Assembly: GCF_005877005.1 (NCBI RefSeq) | Contig: NZ_SSNH01000002.1 | Location: 124,001-188,000 of the forward strand | Source: Sinomonas susongensis | GTDB taxonomy: Bacteria > Actinomycetota > Actinomycetes > Actinomycetales > Micrococcaceae | Length of the DNA stretch: 64,000 nucleotides | Reading direction: 5' to 3' | Part shown: positions 46,992 through 55,122 of the stretch, piece after piece | Layout: each line of letters opens with the position of its first letter | How positions within the stretch are numbered: position 1 is the first letter of the stretch | Notes under the pieces: generated by a model | Told to the model about the DNA's origin: nothing | Seen by the model: the letters and a program-made list of their open reading frames with translations, nothing else | Database searches by the model: none | Position numbers and translations under genes: made by a program

Positions 46992-49937
46992 TCAGAGGAT
47001 CTCGGCCAAGAACCGTCCGGTATGGCTCTGCTCGGACTTCGCCACGTCCTCGGGGATGCCGGTGGCAATCACCTGGCCTCCGCCCGAGCCTCCGTCCGGA
47101 CCCAGGTCGATGATCCAGTCCGCACTCTTGATGACGTCGAGATTGTGCTCGATGGTGATCACCGTGTTGCCCTTCTCGACCAAGCCCTGGAGGACGAGGA
47201 GCAGCTTGCGGATGTCCTCGAAGTGGAGGCCCGTCGTCGGCTCGTCGAGCACGTAGACGCTCCGACCGTTCGACCGGCGCTGCAGCTCGGAAGCAAGCTT
47301 CACCCTCTGCGCCTCGCCGCCGGAGAGTGTTGTCGCGGGCTGCCCGAGCCTGACGTATCCGAGGCCGACGTCGACGAGGGTGTTGAGATGGCGCGAGATC
47401 GGGCCGAACGCCGAGAAGAATTCCGCGGCCTCGTCGATCGGCATGTCGAGCACGTCGGCGATCGTCTTTCCCTTGTAGTGCACCTCGAGGGTCTCGCGGT
47501 TGTAGCGAGCGCCGTGGCACACCTCGCACGGGACGTACACGTCCGGGAGGAAGTTCATCTCGATCTTGATCGTCCCGTCGCCCGAGCACGCCTCGCAGCG
47601 GCCACCCTTGACGTTGAACGAGAACCTCCCGGGCTGGTAGCCGCGGACCTTGGCCTCGGTCGTCTCCGCGAAGAGCCTGCGGATGTGGTCGAACACGCCG
47701 GTGTAGGTCGCGGGGTTCGAGCGCGGCGTCCTGCCGATCGGGCTCTGATCGACGTGGATGACCTTGTCGAGGTGCTCGAGTCCCTCGATGCGCGTATGCC
47801 GTCCCGCCACCTGCTTTGCGCCGTTCAGACGGTTCGCGAGGACCTTGTAGAGGATCTCGTTGACGAGGGTCGACTTCCCGGAGCCGCTCACTCCGGTCAC
47901 GGCGGTGAGGACGCCGAGGGGGAAAGTCACGTCGACGTTCTGGAGGTTGTGCTCGCGCGCGCCGACGACCTTGAGTTGCCGCTTGCGGTCGATCGGGCGG
48001 CGCTTCTTCGGCACTTCGATGGACCGGCGCCCCGAAAGGTAGTCGCCCGTGAGCGATTCGCGGTTCTCGAGGAGCTCCGCGAGGGGACCCGAGTGGACCA
48101 CGTTGCCGCCGTGCTCGCCTGCCCCGGGCCCGATGTCCACGATCCAGTCGGCCTCGTGGATGGTGTCCTCGTCGTGTTCGACGACGATGAGCGTGTTCCC
48201 GAGGTCGCGGAGCCGGGTGAGCGTCTCGATGAGACGGCGGTTGTCGCGCTGGTGCAGGCCGATGCTCGGTTCGTCGAGGACGTAGAGGACGCCGACGAGG
48301 CCGGAACCGATCTGCGTCGCAAGGCGGATGCGCTGCGCCTCACCGCCCGAGAGGGTTCCGGCCGCGCGCTCGAGGTTGAGGTACTCGAGGCCCACGTCGA
48401 GCAGGAATGTGAGGCGCGCGTCGATCTCCTTGAGGACCTGATGCGCGATCTGGCGTTCGCGGTTGCTCAGCTCCAGCGTTCCGAGGAATTCGCTCGCTTC
48501 ACGCAGCGGCAGCGCGGACACGGCTGCGATCGACTTCCCGCCTACGAGCACCGAGAGCGACGCCGGGTTGAGCCGAGCTCCCCCGCACTCGGGGCACGGG
48601 ATCTCGCGCATGTACTCCGCGTAGCGGTCGCGCGCGGAGTCGGACTCGGTCTCTGCATGCTTGCGCTGGATATAGGAGACGGCACCCTCGAAGCCGGTGC
48701 TGTACTTGCGTTCCCGGCCGAACCGGTTCCGGTACTGCACGACGACCTTGTGGTCCTTGCCGTGCAGCACTGCATCGCGCGCGTACTGGGGAAGGCTGTG
48801 CCACGGGGTGCTCATGGAGAACCCGAGCTCGTCGGAGAGTCCCTCGAGCAGGCGGGTCCAGTACTCCTGGGTGGCATGGCCCAGGGACCAAGGCGCGATG
48901 GCGCCTTCGGAGAGGCTCAGCTCGGGGTCGGGGACCACAAGGTCCTCGTCCACCTCGAGCTTCGTGCCGATGCCCGTGCACGCGGGGCACGCGCCGAACG
49001 GGTTGTTGAACGAGAACGAGCGAGGTTCGATCTCGTCGATCGCGAGCGGGTGCTCGTTGGGGCACGCGAGGTGCTCCGAGAAGGCACGGATGCGGTGATC
49101 GTCGTCGGGCGCTACGTCGACGAAATCGGCGAGGACGCGGCCCTCGGCGAGCCCCAAAGCGGTCTCGACCGAGTCGGCGAGGCGCTGTCGGATGCCTTCC
49201 TTCACCACGAGGCGGTCGACGACGACCTCGATCGTGTGCTTGAACTGCTTGCCGAGCTTGGGCGCCTCCGCGAGCTGGACGAGGTCGCCGTCCACCCGGG
49301 CACGGGCATAGCCCTTGGCCGCGAGGTCCTTGAAGAGGTCGACGAATTCGCCCTTGCGCCCCCGCACGACCGGCGCGAGCACCTGGAACCGTGTGCCGTC
49401 CGGGAGGTCGAGGAGCTGGTCGACGATCTGCTGTGGGGTCTGCCGCGTGACGGGCTCATGGCAGATCGGGCAGTGGGGCCGGCCGACACGGGCCCACAGG
49501 AGGCGCATGTAGTCGTAGATCTCGGTGATCGTGCCCACCGTCGACCGCGGGTTCTTGCTCGTCGACTTCTGGTCGATCGAGACCGCGGGCGAGAGCCCCT
49601 CGATGAAGTCGACGTCAGGCTTGTCCACCTGGCCCAGGAACTGGCGGGCGTAGGCCGAGAGCGACTCGACGTAGCGCCGCTGGCCCTCCGCGAAGATCGT
49701 GTCGAACGCGAGCGAGGACTTCCCCGATCCCGAGAGGCCCGTGAAGACGATCATCGCGTCGCGCGGGAGGTCGAGGTCGATGTTGCGCAGGTTGTGCTCC
49801 CGCGCGCCCTTCACGACGAGCCGCGACAGGTCGGCCCGGAGCGCGCTCACCGGGCTGCTCACGTCCTCGGACATGTCCTCGGACATGTCGTCGGACAATT
49901 CCTCGGACAGGGAGGACAAGGAAGGGGGAGTTTGCAC
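46992..49937 (-). CDS. uvrA: excinuclease ABC subunit A
   Basis: A 981-residue damage-recognition ATPase of nucleotide excision repair. Two ABC modules are seen: [14 protein letters not shown] with [12 protein letters not shown], and [15 protein letters not shown] with [12 protein letters not shown]. Zinc modules are [14 protein letters not shown] and CEACSGDG...CEVCHG. GTG at 49937 is preferred because homology begins shortly after and TACCAT lies six bases upstream; the longer frame to 50069 overlaps the gntR gene. An acidic N-terminal extension ([12 protein letters not shown]) is encoded by a DNA repeat. A SOS-box-like palindrome overlaps the promoter. Confidence 0.93.
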   Translation of the reverse strand: MQTPPSLSSLSEELSDDMSEDMSEDVSSPVSALRADLSRLVVKGAREHNLRNIDLDLPRDAMIVFTGLSGSGKSSLAFDTIFAEGQRRYVESLSAYARQFLGQVDKPDVDFIEGLSPAVSIDQKSTSKNPRSTVGTITEIYDYMRLLWARVGRPHCPICHEPVTRQTPQQIVDQLLDLPDGTRFQVLAPVVRGRKGEFVDLFKDLAAKGYARARVDGDLVQLAEAPKLGKQFKHTIEVVVDRLVVKEGIRQRLADSVETALGLAEGRVLADFVDVAPDDDHRIRAFSEHLACPNEHPLAIDEIEPRSFSFNNPFGACPACTGIGTKLEVDEDLVVPDPELSLSEGAIAPWSLGHATQEYWTRLLEGLSDELGFSMSTPWHSLPQYARDAVLHGKDHKVVVQYRNRFGRERKYSTGFEGAVSYIQRKHAETESDSARDRYAEYMREIPCPECGGARLNPASLSVLVGGKSIAAVSALPLREASEFLGTLELSNRERQIAHQVLKEIDARLTFLLDVGLEYLNLERAAGTLSGGEAQRIRLATQIGSGLVGVLYVLDEPSIGLHQRDNRRLIETLTRLRDLGNTLIVVEHDEDTIHEADWIVDIGPGAGEHGGNVVHSGPLAELLENRESLTGDYLSGRRSIEVPKKRRPIDRKRQLKVVGAREHNLQNVDVTFPLGVLTAVTGVSGSGKSTLVNEILYKVLANRLNGAKQVAGRHTRIEGLEHLDKVIHVDQSPIGRTPRSNPATYTGVFDHIRRLFAETTEAKVRGYQPGRFSFNVKGGRCEACSGDGTIKIEMNFLPDVYVPCEVCHGARYNRETLEVHYKGKTIADVLDMPIDEAAEFFSAFGPISRHLNTLVDVGLGYVRLGQPATTLSGGEAQRVKLASELQRRSNGRSVYVLDEPTTGLHFEDIRKLLLVLQGLVEKGNTVITIEHNLDVIKSADWIIDLGPDGGSGGGQVIATGIPEDVAKSEQSHTGRFLAEIL
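49864..49910 (-). repeat. about four copies of a 12-base repeat within the uvrA 5' end
   Basis: TCCTCGGACATG is repeated at 49864 and 49876, then with changes at 49888 and about 49900. It encodes the acidic tract [15 protein letters not shown] in the variable N-terminus of UvrA. Copy-number changes would stay in frame. Confidence 0.75.
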
Positions 49938-49943
49938 CAGATC

Positions 49944-49966
49944 ATGGTAGTCGAAGACGTCTTCGA
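49944..49966 (-). promoter_or_regulatory. uvrA leaderless promoter with LexA-box-like palindrome
   Basis: TACCAT (49944-49949), six bases, GTG at 49937. Directly upstream, TCGAAGACGTCTTCGA (49951-49966) is a perfect palindrome. The actinobacterial LexA box is TCGAAC-N4-GTTCGA; this site differs by C-to-G and G-to-C at the inner half-site positions. Its place between -10 and -35 fits a repressor site. Confidence 0.5.
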
Positions 49967-50004
49967 GCTTCCAACCGCTCCGCTCAGGGCTGACAGCCGC
50001 TCGG

Positions 50005-50382
50005 TCAGAGCCGCGAATAAGCCTGCTCGAGCAGCTTGGCAGCCTCCTCGAAGCTGCAGCCTCGCGCACTCGCCGCGGATGCGAAGGCTGCGGCAGCGGT
50101 GGTCAATTCCTCCTCGCGTTCGTCACGCGGGGCAACGACCGTTCCAGCGCGCCCGCGCGTCACGACGACTTTGGCCTCCTCGAGCTCCCGGTAGGCCCTG
50201 GCAACGGTGTGCGGCGCGACCCCGAGGTCGGCGGCGAGTGAGCGGACGGGCGGAAGACGCCGCCCCGCGGGCAGAGAGCCATCGGCGACGAGGTCGGCGA
50301 CCCGGCGCCGCAGCTGCTCGAAGAGGGGCGTCGCGTGGTCCTGGTCCGGGCGCCACATGCCCGGAAAGTCCGCTTCTTCCAT
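50005..50382 (-). CDS. GntR family transcription regulator (YtrA-like)
   Basis: A 125-residue regulator. The winged helix is at about 18-85: [55 protein letters not shown], cut here into its helix-turn-helix core [20 protein letters not shown] short helical tail follows for dimerisation, as in the YtrA subgroup. ATG at 50382; TACTCT lies seven bases upstream. It is divergent from the MBL hydrolase across 63 bases, so it may control both. In the YtrA group ABC-exporter targets are common, but none is adjacent here. Confidence 0.85.
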   Translation of the reverse strand: MEEADFPGMWRPDQDHATPLFEQLRRRVADLVADGSLPAGRRLPPVRSLAADLGVAPHTVARAYRELEEAKVVVTRGRAGTVVAPRDEREEELTTAAAAFASAASARGCSFEEAAKLLEQAYSRL

Positions 50383-50389
50383 GAGCACC

Positions 50390-50439
50390 AGAGTAAGGCG
50401 CACGAGCCCCGTCCACACGATGCCGGGCGAGCCTAGACT
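50390..50439. promoter_or_regulatory. divergent leaderless promoters of gntR and the MBL gene
   Basis: TACTCT (50390-50395, minus) lies seven bases before the gntR ATG. TAGACT (50434-50439, plus) lies six bases before the MBL ATG at 50446. Neither gene has a clear ribosome site. Confidence 0.5.
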
Positions 50440-50445
50440 GGCGCA

Positions 50446-51096
50446 ATGACGAGCCTCATCCATGACCTTGACCACGTCACCGTCCGGAGCGTCTCTGTCG
50501 GCGACATGGACAACAATGTGTACCTCATCACGGGGAAGGAGTCGGGGCAGCAGCTCCTCATCGATGCGGCCGACGACCTCCCCGCGCTGAGACGCCTCCT
50601 CGATGAAGGGGCACAGGACGCCGCCCAGCCGGCGCGGCTCGCACTCGTCGCGACGACGCACCAGCATTGGGACCATGTGCGCGCCCTCGAAGGACTCGTC
50701 GCCGAGACGCGCGCCCGGACTGCCGCGGGAAGGCAGGACGTTTCCGGCATCCCCGTTCCCGTCGACGTCGTCCTCGACCACGGCGACGTCGTGAACTTCG
50801 ACGGCTTCGACGTCACGGCGGTGCACCTGCGGGGCCATACGCCCGGCTCCATCGCGTACGTCCTCAAGGACGGCGACGCCCCCCACCTCATCTTCTCGGG
50901 CGACTCCCTGTTTCCGGGCGGCGTCGGCAACACGCAGAAGGACCCCGATCGCTTCGCCCTCCTGTTCGGCGACGTCGTCGAGCGGCTCTTCGACGTGTAT
51001 CCGGACGATGCTGTCGTGCTTCCCGGCCACGGCCGCTCCACGACCCTCGGAGCGGAACGCCCCCAGCTCGACGCGTGGCGGGCCCGCGGCTGGTAG
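50446..51096 (+). CDS. MBL-fold metallo-hydrolase (glyoxalase II-like)
   Basis: A 216-residue metallo-beta-lactamase-fold enzyme. The dinuclear metal motif is THQHWDH (71-77), followed by LRGHTPGSIAYVL, the bridging Asp in FSGDSLFPGGVGNTQ and the last His in VLPGHGRST. The closest pattern is hydroxyacylglutathione hydrolase-like, but such proteins in actinobacteria may act on other thioesters. ATG at 50446 has a leaderless promoter. It lies beside gntR and uvrA. Confidence 0.88.
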   Translation: MTSLIHDLDHVTVRSVSVGDMDNNVYLITGKESGQQLLIDAADDLPALRRLLDEGAQDAAQPARLALVATTHQHWDHVRALEGLVAETRARTAAGRQDVSGIPVPVDVVLDHGDVVNFDGFDVTAVHLRGHTPGSIAYVLKDGDAPHLIFSGDSLFPGGVGNTQKDPDRFALLFGDVVERLFDVYPDDAVVLPGHGRSTTLGAERPQLDAWRARGW

Positions 51097-51111
51097 GCGC
51101 ACGGCCCACAG

Positions 51112-51174
51112 GCCTCAGCAGGTCGGCTGGCTCAGAGCAGGTCGGCAGGCTCAGAGCAGGTCGGCAGGCTCAGA
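51112..51174. repeat. 19-base tandem repeat between MBL and methyltransferase 3' ends
   Basis: Two perfect copies of GCTCAGAGCAGGTCGGCAG (51130-51148 and 51149-51167) follow a diverged copy (51112-51129) and are trailed by a partial one (51168-51174). The last part overlaps the methyltransferase stop codon. Confidence 0.85.
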
Positions 51175-51976
51175 AGATCCCATCAGCGAACGGCTTCCTT
51201 CCGACGCAGAAGATCCGCCGGAAGGGGAAGACCGTGCCGTACTCGTGGGCCGGGTAGGCGTCCAGGAGCAGCTGGTTGTACTGCTCCTCGAACTGGGCCC
51301 CTTCCTCGGGGCTGAGTGCATCGAGGACGGGGCGGAGCGCCGTGCCGCGGACCCAGTTGAGCACGGGGTCCTCCCCCGGGAGGACTTGGCAGTACGTCGT
51401 CTCCCACACGTCGGCCTCCCACCCCGCGGTGCGCATGAGGTCGAGATAGTCCGTGGGCTCCCCCACCGCGTCGGTGTGGCGCAGGACGCCGCGCAGGCGC
51501 CGCTCCCACTGCGAGGACTGGGCGAGCTCGCGCAGGAGCGTGTGCGACGGCGCCCCGAAGTTCCCCGGCACCTGGACCGCGAGCCACGCTCCCGGGGCAA
51601 GCTGCTCGAGCCAACGCTCCATGAGGGCCTGGTGCCCTGGCACCCACTGCAGTACGGCGTTCGAGACGACGACGTCGACGTCGTCGTCGGGGGCCCAGGC
51701 GACGATGTCGCCGAGCTGGAAGCTCAGGCCTGGCCGCCCCGGCGTGGTCCGTTCCGCAGCCGCGATCATCTCGGGAGAGCTGTCGATGCCCTCGACGACC
51801 GCGTCGGGCCAGCGGTCCGCGAGCGCGGCTGTGAGAGTCCCCGGCCCGCAGCCGAGGTCGACGACGTGCCGGGGCGCGTCTGCCCCGACCCTCGAGGTGA
51901 GGTCGAAGAACGGGCGCCCCCGATGGTCGCCGAAGCGGACGTAGAGGGCCGGATCCCAGGTGGGCGAAGCACTCAT
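51170..51976 (-). CDS. SAM-dependent methyltransferase, trans-aconitate 2-methyltransferase-like
   Basis: A 268-residue class I methyltransferase. SAM motif I is VVDLGCGPGTLTAAL (about 38-52), the acidic motif II is VEGIDSSPEMI, and SNAVLQWVPGHQALMERWLEQLAPGAWLAVQVPGNF matches the Tam family closely. It would methylate trans-aconitate, relieving inhibition of aconitase. ATG at 51976 has TAGCGT seven bases upstream. Only 35 bases separate it from the divergent helicase, so the promoters overlap. Confidence 0.85.
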   Translation of the reverse strand: MSASPTWDPALYVRFGDHRGRPFFDLTSRVGADAPRHVVDLGCGPGTLTAALADRWPDAVVEGIDSSPEMIAAAERTTPGRPGLSFQLGDIVAWAPDDDVDVVVSNAVLQWVPGHQALMERWLEQLAPGAWLAVQVPGNFGAPSHTLLRELAQSSQWERRLRGVLRHTDAVGEPTDYLDLMRTAGWEADVWETTYCQVLPGEDPVLNWVRGTALRPVLDALSPEEGAQFEEQYNQLLLDAYPAHEYGTVFPFRRIFCVGRKPFADGIF

Positions 51977-51983
51977 GGCTCCA

Positions 51984-52002
51984 ACGCTAGTGCGGATAGG
52001 AT
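51984..52002. promoter_or_regulatory. overlapping divergent promoters
   Basis: TAGCGT (51984-51989, minus strand, toward the methyltransferase) and TAGGAT (51997-52002, plus strand, toward the helicase) lie in a 35-base gap. Each promoter's -35 region must lie in or next to the start of the other gene. The helicase also has GGAGG at 52003-52007. Confidence 0.5.
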
Positions 52003-52011
52003 GGAGGCGCC

Positions 52012-54600
52012 ATGAGACTTGACCAGCTCCTCCCTGACCTCGGCCGCGCCGACGACGCCGGCACCCTCCCTGACGGGCTGCCCGACGCCGTCTACGAGCG
52101 GTTTGTCGAGTGGGCCGAGGGCCGGGGCCTCTCCCTCTACCCAGCCCAGGACGAGGCCGTCATGGAGCTCGCCCAGGGGAACAACGTGATTCTCGCGACG
52201 CCCACCGGGTCGGGCAAGTCCCTCGTCGCGATCGCCGCGCACTTCTACGGCCTCGCGACCGGCCAGCGCAGCTACTACACAGCGCCGATCAAGGCCCTCG
52301 TCTCGGAGAAGTTCTTCGCCCTGTGCGACATCTTCGGCGCCGAGAACGTCGGGATGGTCACGGGCGATTCGTCGGTCAACGGCCACGCGCCGATCATCTG
52401 CTGCACGGCGGAGATCCTCGCGAACCACGCCTTGCGCGAGGGTGCCGCGGCCGACCTCGGGCCGGTCGTCATGGACGAATTCCACTTCTACTCCGATCCC
52501 CAGCGGGGTTGGGCGTGGCAGGTTCCGATCCTCGAACTCCCCCAGGCGCAGTTCCTGCTCATGAGCGCAACCCTCGGCGACGTGAGCCGGTTCGAGCGCG
52601 AGCTCACCGAGCGCACGGGGCGCACGACGACGACGGTAGCCGGCGCGGAGCGTCCCATCCCCCTGCACTACTACTACGAGGAAAAGCCAGTCCACGAGAC
52701 GCTCGAGGAGCTCCTCGCGACCAAGCAGGCGCCGGTCTACGTAGTGCATTTCAGCCAGCTCGAGGCGATCGAGCGAGCGCAGCAGCTCATGAGCGTCAAC
52801 GTGTGCACGCGCGAGGAGAAGGACCGCATCGCGGAGCTCATCGCTGGCTTCCGCTTTGCGGCCGGCTTCGGGAAGACGCTCAACCGCCTCGTCCGGCACG
52901 GGATCGGGGTCCACCACGCCGGAATGCTGCCCAAGTACCGGCGCCTCGTCGAGCAGCTCGCCCAGGCGGGGCTCCTGAAGGTCATCTGCGGAACCGACAC
53001 GCTCGGGGTCGGGATCAACGTCCCGATCCGCACGGTCCTGCTGACGGCCCTCAGCAAGTTCGACGGCCAGCGCACGCGGCATCTCAACGCCCGCGAGTTC
53101 CACCAGATCGCGGGACGCGCGGGCCGGGCCGGGTTCGACACGGCCGGGACCGTCGTCGTCCAGGCCCCCGAGCACGTCGTCGAGAACAATCGCGCGCTCG
53201 AGAAGGCGCGCTCGAAGTTCGGCGACGACGCGCGGAAGCTGCGGCAGGTCGTCAAGAAGAAGCCGCCCGAGGGCTTCGTCTCGTGGGGGCGCCCCACGTT
53301 CGAGCGCCTCGTCGAAGCCTCGCCCGAGCCGCTCAGCTCGAGCTTCACCGTGACGCACGCGATGCTGCTCAACCTCGTGGCACGGCCCGGCAATCCCGTC
53401 GCCGCCGCGCGCCGCCTCCTCGAGGAGAACCACGAACCGCGGGTCATCCAGCTCCGCCTCATGCGGCGTGCCCTGGGGATCCTCCGCGAACTCCTCGCAG
53501 CCGGGGTCGTCGAGAGGATCCCGGACGACGAGCGGAGCTCGGAAGACCGCGCGACGGGGCGCACCCTGCGCCTCACGGTCGACCTCCAGGAGAACTTCGC
53601 CCTCAACCAGCCGCTCTCGCCGTTCGCCCTTGCGGCCCTGGACCTCCTCGACCCGGAGTCGCCGTCGTACGCCCTCGACGTCGTCTCCGTCATCGAGGCC
53701 ACCCTCGAGAAGCCGCGGCAGATCCTCTCGGCCCAGCTCAAGCGGGCCCGCGCGGACGCAGTGGCCGCGATGAAGGCCGACGGGCTCGAGTACAGCGAGC
53801 GGATGGCGATCCTCGACACCGTCACGTATGCAGAGCCCCTCAAGGAGCTCCTCGACGCGGCCTTCGACGAGTACAGGAAGCACGCACCGTGGGTCGGAGA
53901 CTTCGAACTCGCGCCGAAGTCGGTCGTGCGGGACATGTACGAGCGCGCCATGGACTTCGGCGAGTTCGTCCAGTTCTATTCGCTCGCGCGCAGCGAGGGC
54001 ATCGTCCTGCGCTACCTGACCGACGCGTACAAGGCGCTGAGCCAGACGGTCCCGCAGGATGCGCTCCGAGAGGACCTCGAGGACCTCATAGCGTGGCTCG
54101 GCGAACTCGTGCGGCAGGTGGACTCGAGCCTGCTCGACGAGTGGGAGGAGCTCACGAGCGGGCACGAACTGCACCCGCACGACGGGCCCCCTCCCCCGCC
54201 TCCGGCCCTCACCTCGAACCGGCGCGCCTTCCGTGTCATGGTCCGCAACGAGCTGTTCCGGCGGGTCGAGCTCTTCGCCGACGAGGATTCCGCCGGTCTC
54301 GCCCAGCTCGACGGCGACTCGGGGCTCGAGGGCGGGGCTGCGTTCGGCGCCGACGCGTGGGAGGACGCGCTGGACGCGTACTTCGACGAACACGAGGACA
54401 TCGGGACGGGACCGGATGCGCGGGGCCCGCAGCTGCTCATCATCGACGAGCAGCCGCGTGTGTGGCACGTCCGCCAGATCTTCGACGATCCTGCTGGCAA
54501 CCACGACTGGGGCTTCTCGGCCGACGTCGATCTGGAGGCTAGCGACGAGGCGGGTGCAGCCGTCATCCGGGTGACCCAGATTGGAAGGCTCGGCGGATAG
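52012..54600 (+). CDS. DEAD/DEAH-box helicase with DUF3516 C-terminus (Ski2-like)
   Basis: An 862-residue superfamily 2 helicase. Walker A ATPTGSGKS (62-70), DEFH box at 155-158 (VMDEFHFYSDP), SATLG, the helicase C part with HHAGMLPKYRRLVEQL, TDTLGVGINVPIRTV and QIAGRAGRAG. The second half is the actinobacterial DUF3516 region, with a proline run (PPPPPPA) near residue 730. RNA is the likely substrate by similarity to Ski2/Mtr4, but that is inferred. ATG at 52012; its TAG stop supplies the -10 box of the next gene. Confidence 0.9.
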   Translation: MRLDQLLPDLGRADDAGTLPDGLPDAVYERFVEWAEGRGLSLYPAQDEAVMELAQGNNVILATPTGSGKSLVAIAAHFYGLATGQRSYYTAPIKALVSEKFFALCDIFGAENVGMVTGDSSVNGHAPIICCTAEILANHALREGAAADLGPVVMDEFHFYSDPQRGWAWQVPILELPQAQFLLMSATLGDVSRFERELTERTGRTTTTVAGAERPIPLHYYYEEKPVHETLEELLATKQAPVYVVHFSQLEAIERAQQLMSVNVCTREEKDRIAELIAGFRFAAGFGKTLNRLVRHGIGVHHAGMLPKYRRLVEQLAQAGLLKVICGTDTLGVGINVPIRTVLLTALSKFDGQRTRHLNAREFHQIAGRAGRAGFDTAGTVVVQAPEHVVENNRALEKARSKFGDDARKLRQVVKKKPPEGFVSWGRPTFERLVEASPEPLSSSFTVTHAMLLNLVARPGNPVAAARRLLEENHEPRVIQLRLMRRALGILRELLAAGVVERIPDDERSSEDRATGRTLRLTVDLQENFALNQPLSPFALAALDLLDPESPSYALDVVSVIEATLEKPRQILSAQLKRARADAVAAMKADGLEYSERMAILDTVTYAEPLKELLDAAFDEYRKHAPWVGDFELAPKSVVRDMYERAMDFGEFVQFYSLARSEGIVLRYLTDAYKALSQTVPQDALREDLEDLIAWLGELVRQVDSSLLDEWEELTSGHELHPHDGPPPPPPALTSNRRAFRVMVRNELFRRVELFADEDSAGLAQLDGDSGLEGGAAFGADAWEDALDAYFDEHEDIGTGPDARGPQLLIIDEQPRVWHVRQIFDDPAGNHDWGFSADVDLEASDEAGAAVIRVTQIGRLGG

Positions 54601-54603
54601 GTT
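54598..54603 (+). promoter_or_regulatory. leaderless promoter of the acetyltransferase gene
   Basis: TAGGTT, six bases (AGGGGC), ATG at 54610. The first three bases are the stop codon of the helicase gene. Confidence 0.55.
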
Positions 54604-54609
54604 AGGGGC

Positions 54610-55122
54610 ATGGCGAATCAATCCGTAGCCGCGCGCCTCCGGCGCGCTACCCCTGAGGACGTCCCCGTCATCCTCGAGCTCATCCACGAGCTTGCGGTGT
54701 ACGAGCGCGAGCCGGACGCGGTCAAGAACACGGTGCCCGTCCTGACCGAGCAGCTCTTCGGCCAGAGTCCGGCGATCTTCGCGCACGTGGTCGAGGAGGA
54801 GGACGGCGCGGAGCCCACCCAGATCGCCGGCTTCGCCCTCTGGTTCCTCAACTACTCGACCTGGGAAGGCACTCACGGGATCTACCTCGAGGACCTCTAC
54901 GTGCGGCCCGCGGCCAGAGGGCGCGGCTATGGGAAGACCCTGCTCAAGGAGCTCGCGAACATTGCTGTGCAGCGAGGGTACGCGAGGGTCGAGTGGAGTG
55001 TCCTCAAGTGGAACGAGCCCTCGATCGGCTTCTACCGGAGCATCGGAGCGCAGCCGATGGACGAGTGGGACACCTTCAGGCTCACGGGCCCCAGCCTCGT
55101 CGATTTCGGGGCCTCTGCGTGA
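54610..55122 (+). CDS. GNAT acetyltransferase, SSAT/diamine acetyltransferase-like
   Basis: A 170-residue GNAT protein. The acetyl-CoA site is YLEDLYVRPAARGRGYGKTLLKEL (motif RGRGYGK at about 98-104). FALWFLNYSTWEGTHGIYLEDL, VLKWNEPSIGFYRSIGA and MDEW follow the spermidine/spermine N1-acetyltransferase family, so a polyamine or diamine is the likely acceptor. Its stop overlaps the GTG of the next gene by four bases. Confidence 0.87.
   Translation: MANQSVAARLRRATPEDVPVILELIHELAVYEREPDAVKNTVPVLTEQLFGQSPAIFAHVVEEEDGAEPTQIAGFALWFLNYSTWEGTHGIYLEDLYVRPAARGRGYGKTLLKELANIAVQRGYARVEWSVLKWNEPSIGFYRSIGAQPMDEWDTFRLTGPSLVDFGASA

Noticed and set aside
49951-49966. A canonical LexA box at uvrA
   Set aside because: The palindrome differs from TCGAAC-N4-GTTCGA at both inner half-site positions, so it is reported only as LexA-like.
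46665-50384. A 1239-codon plus-strand frame over uvrA
   Set aside because: Mirror of uvrA codon bias; no recognisable domain, and it would also cover several other real genes.
51973-54876. A 967-codon minus-strand frame over the helicase
   Set aside because: Antisense shadow; the plus-strand frame has all helicase motifs.
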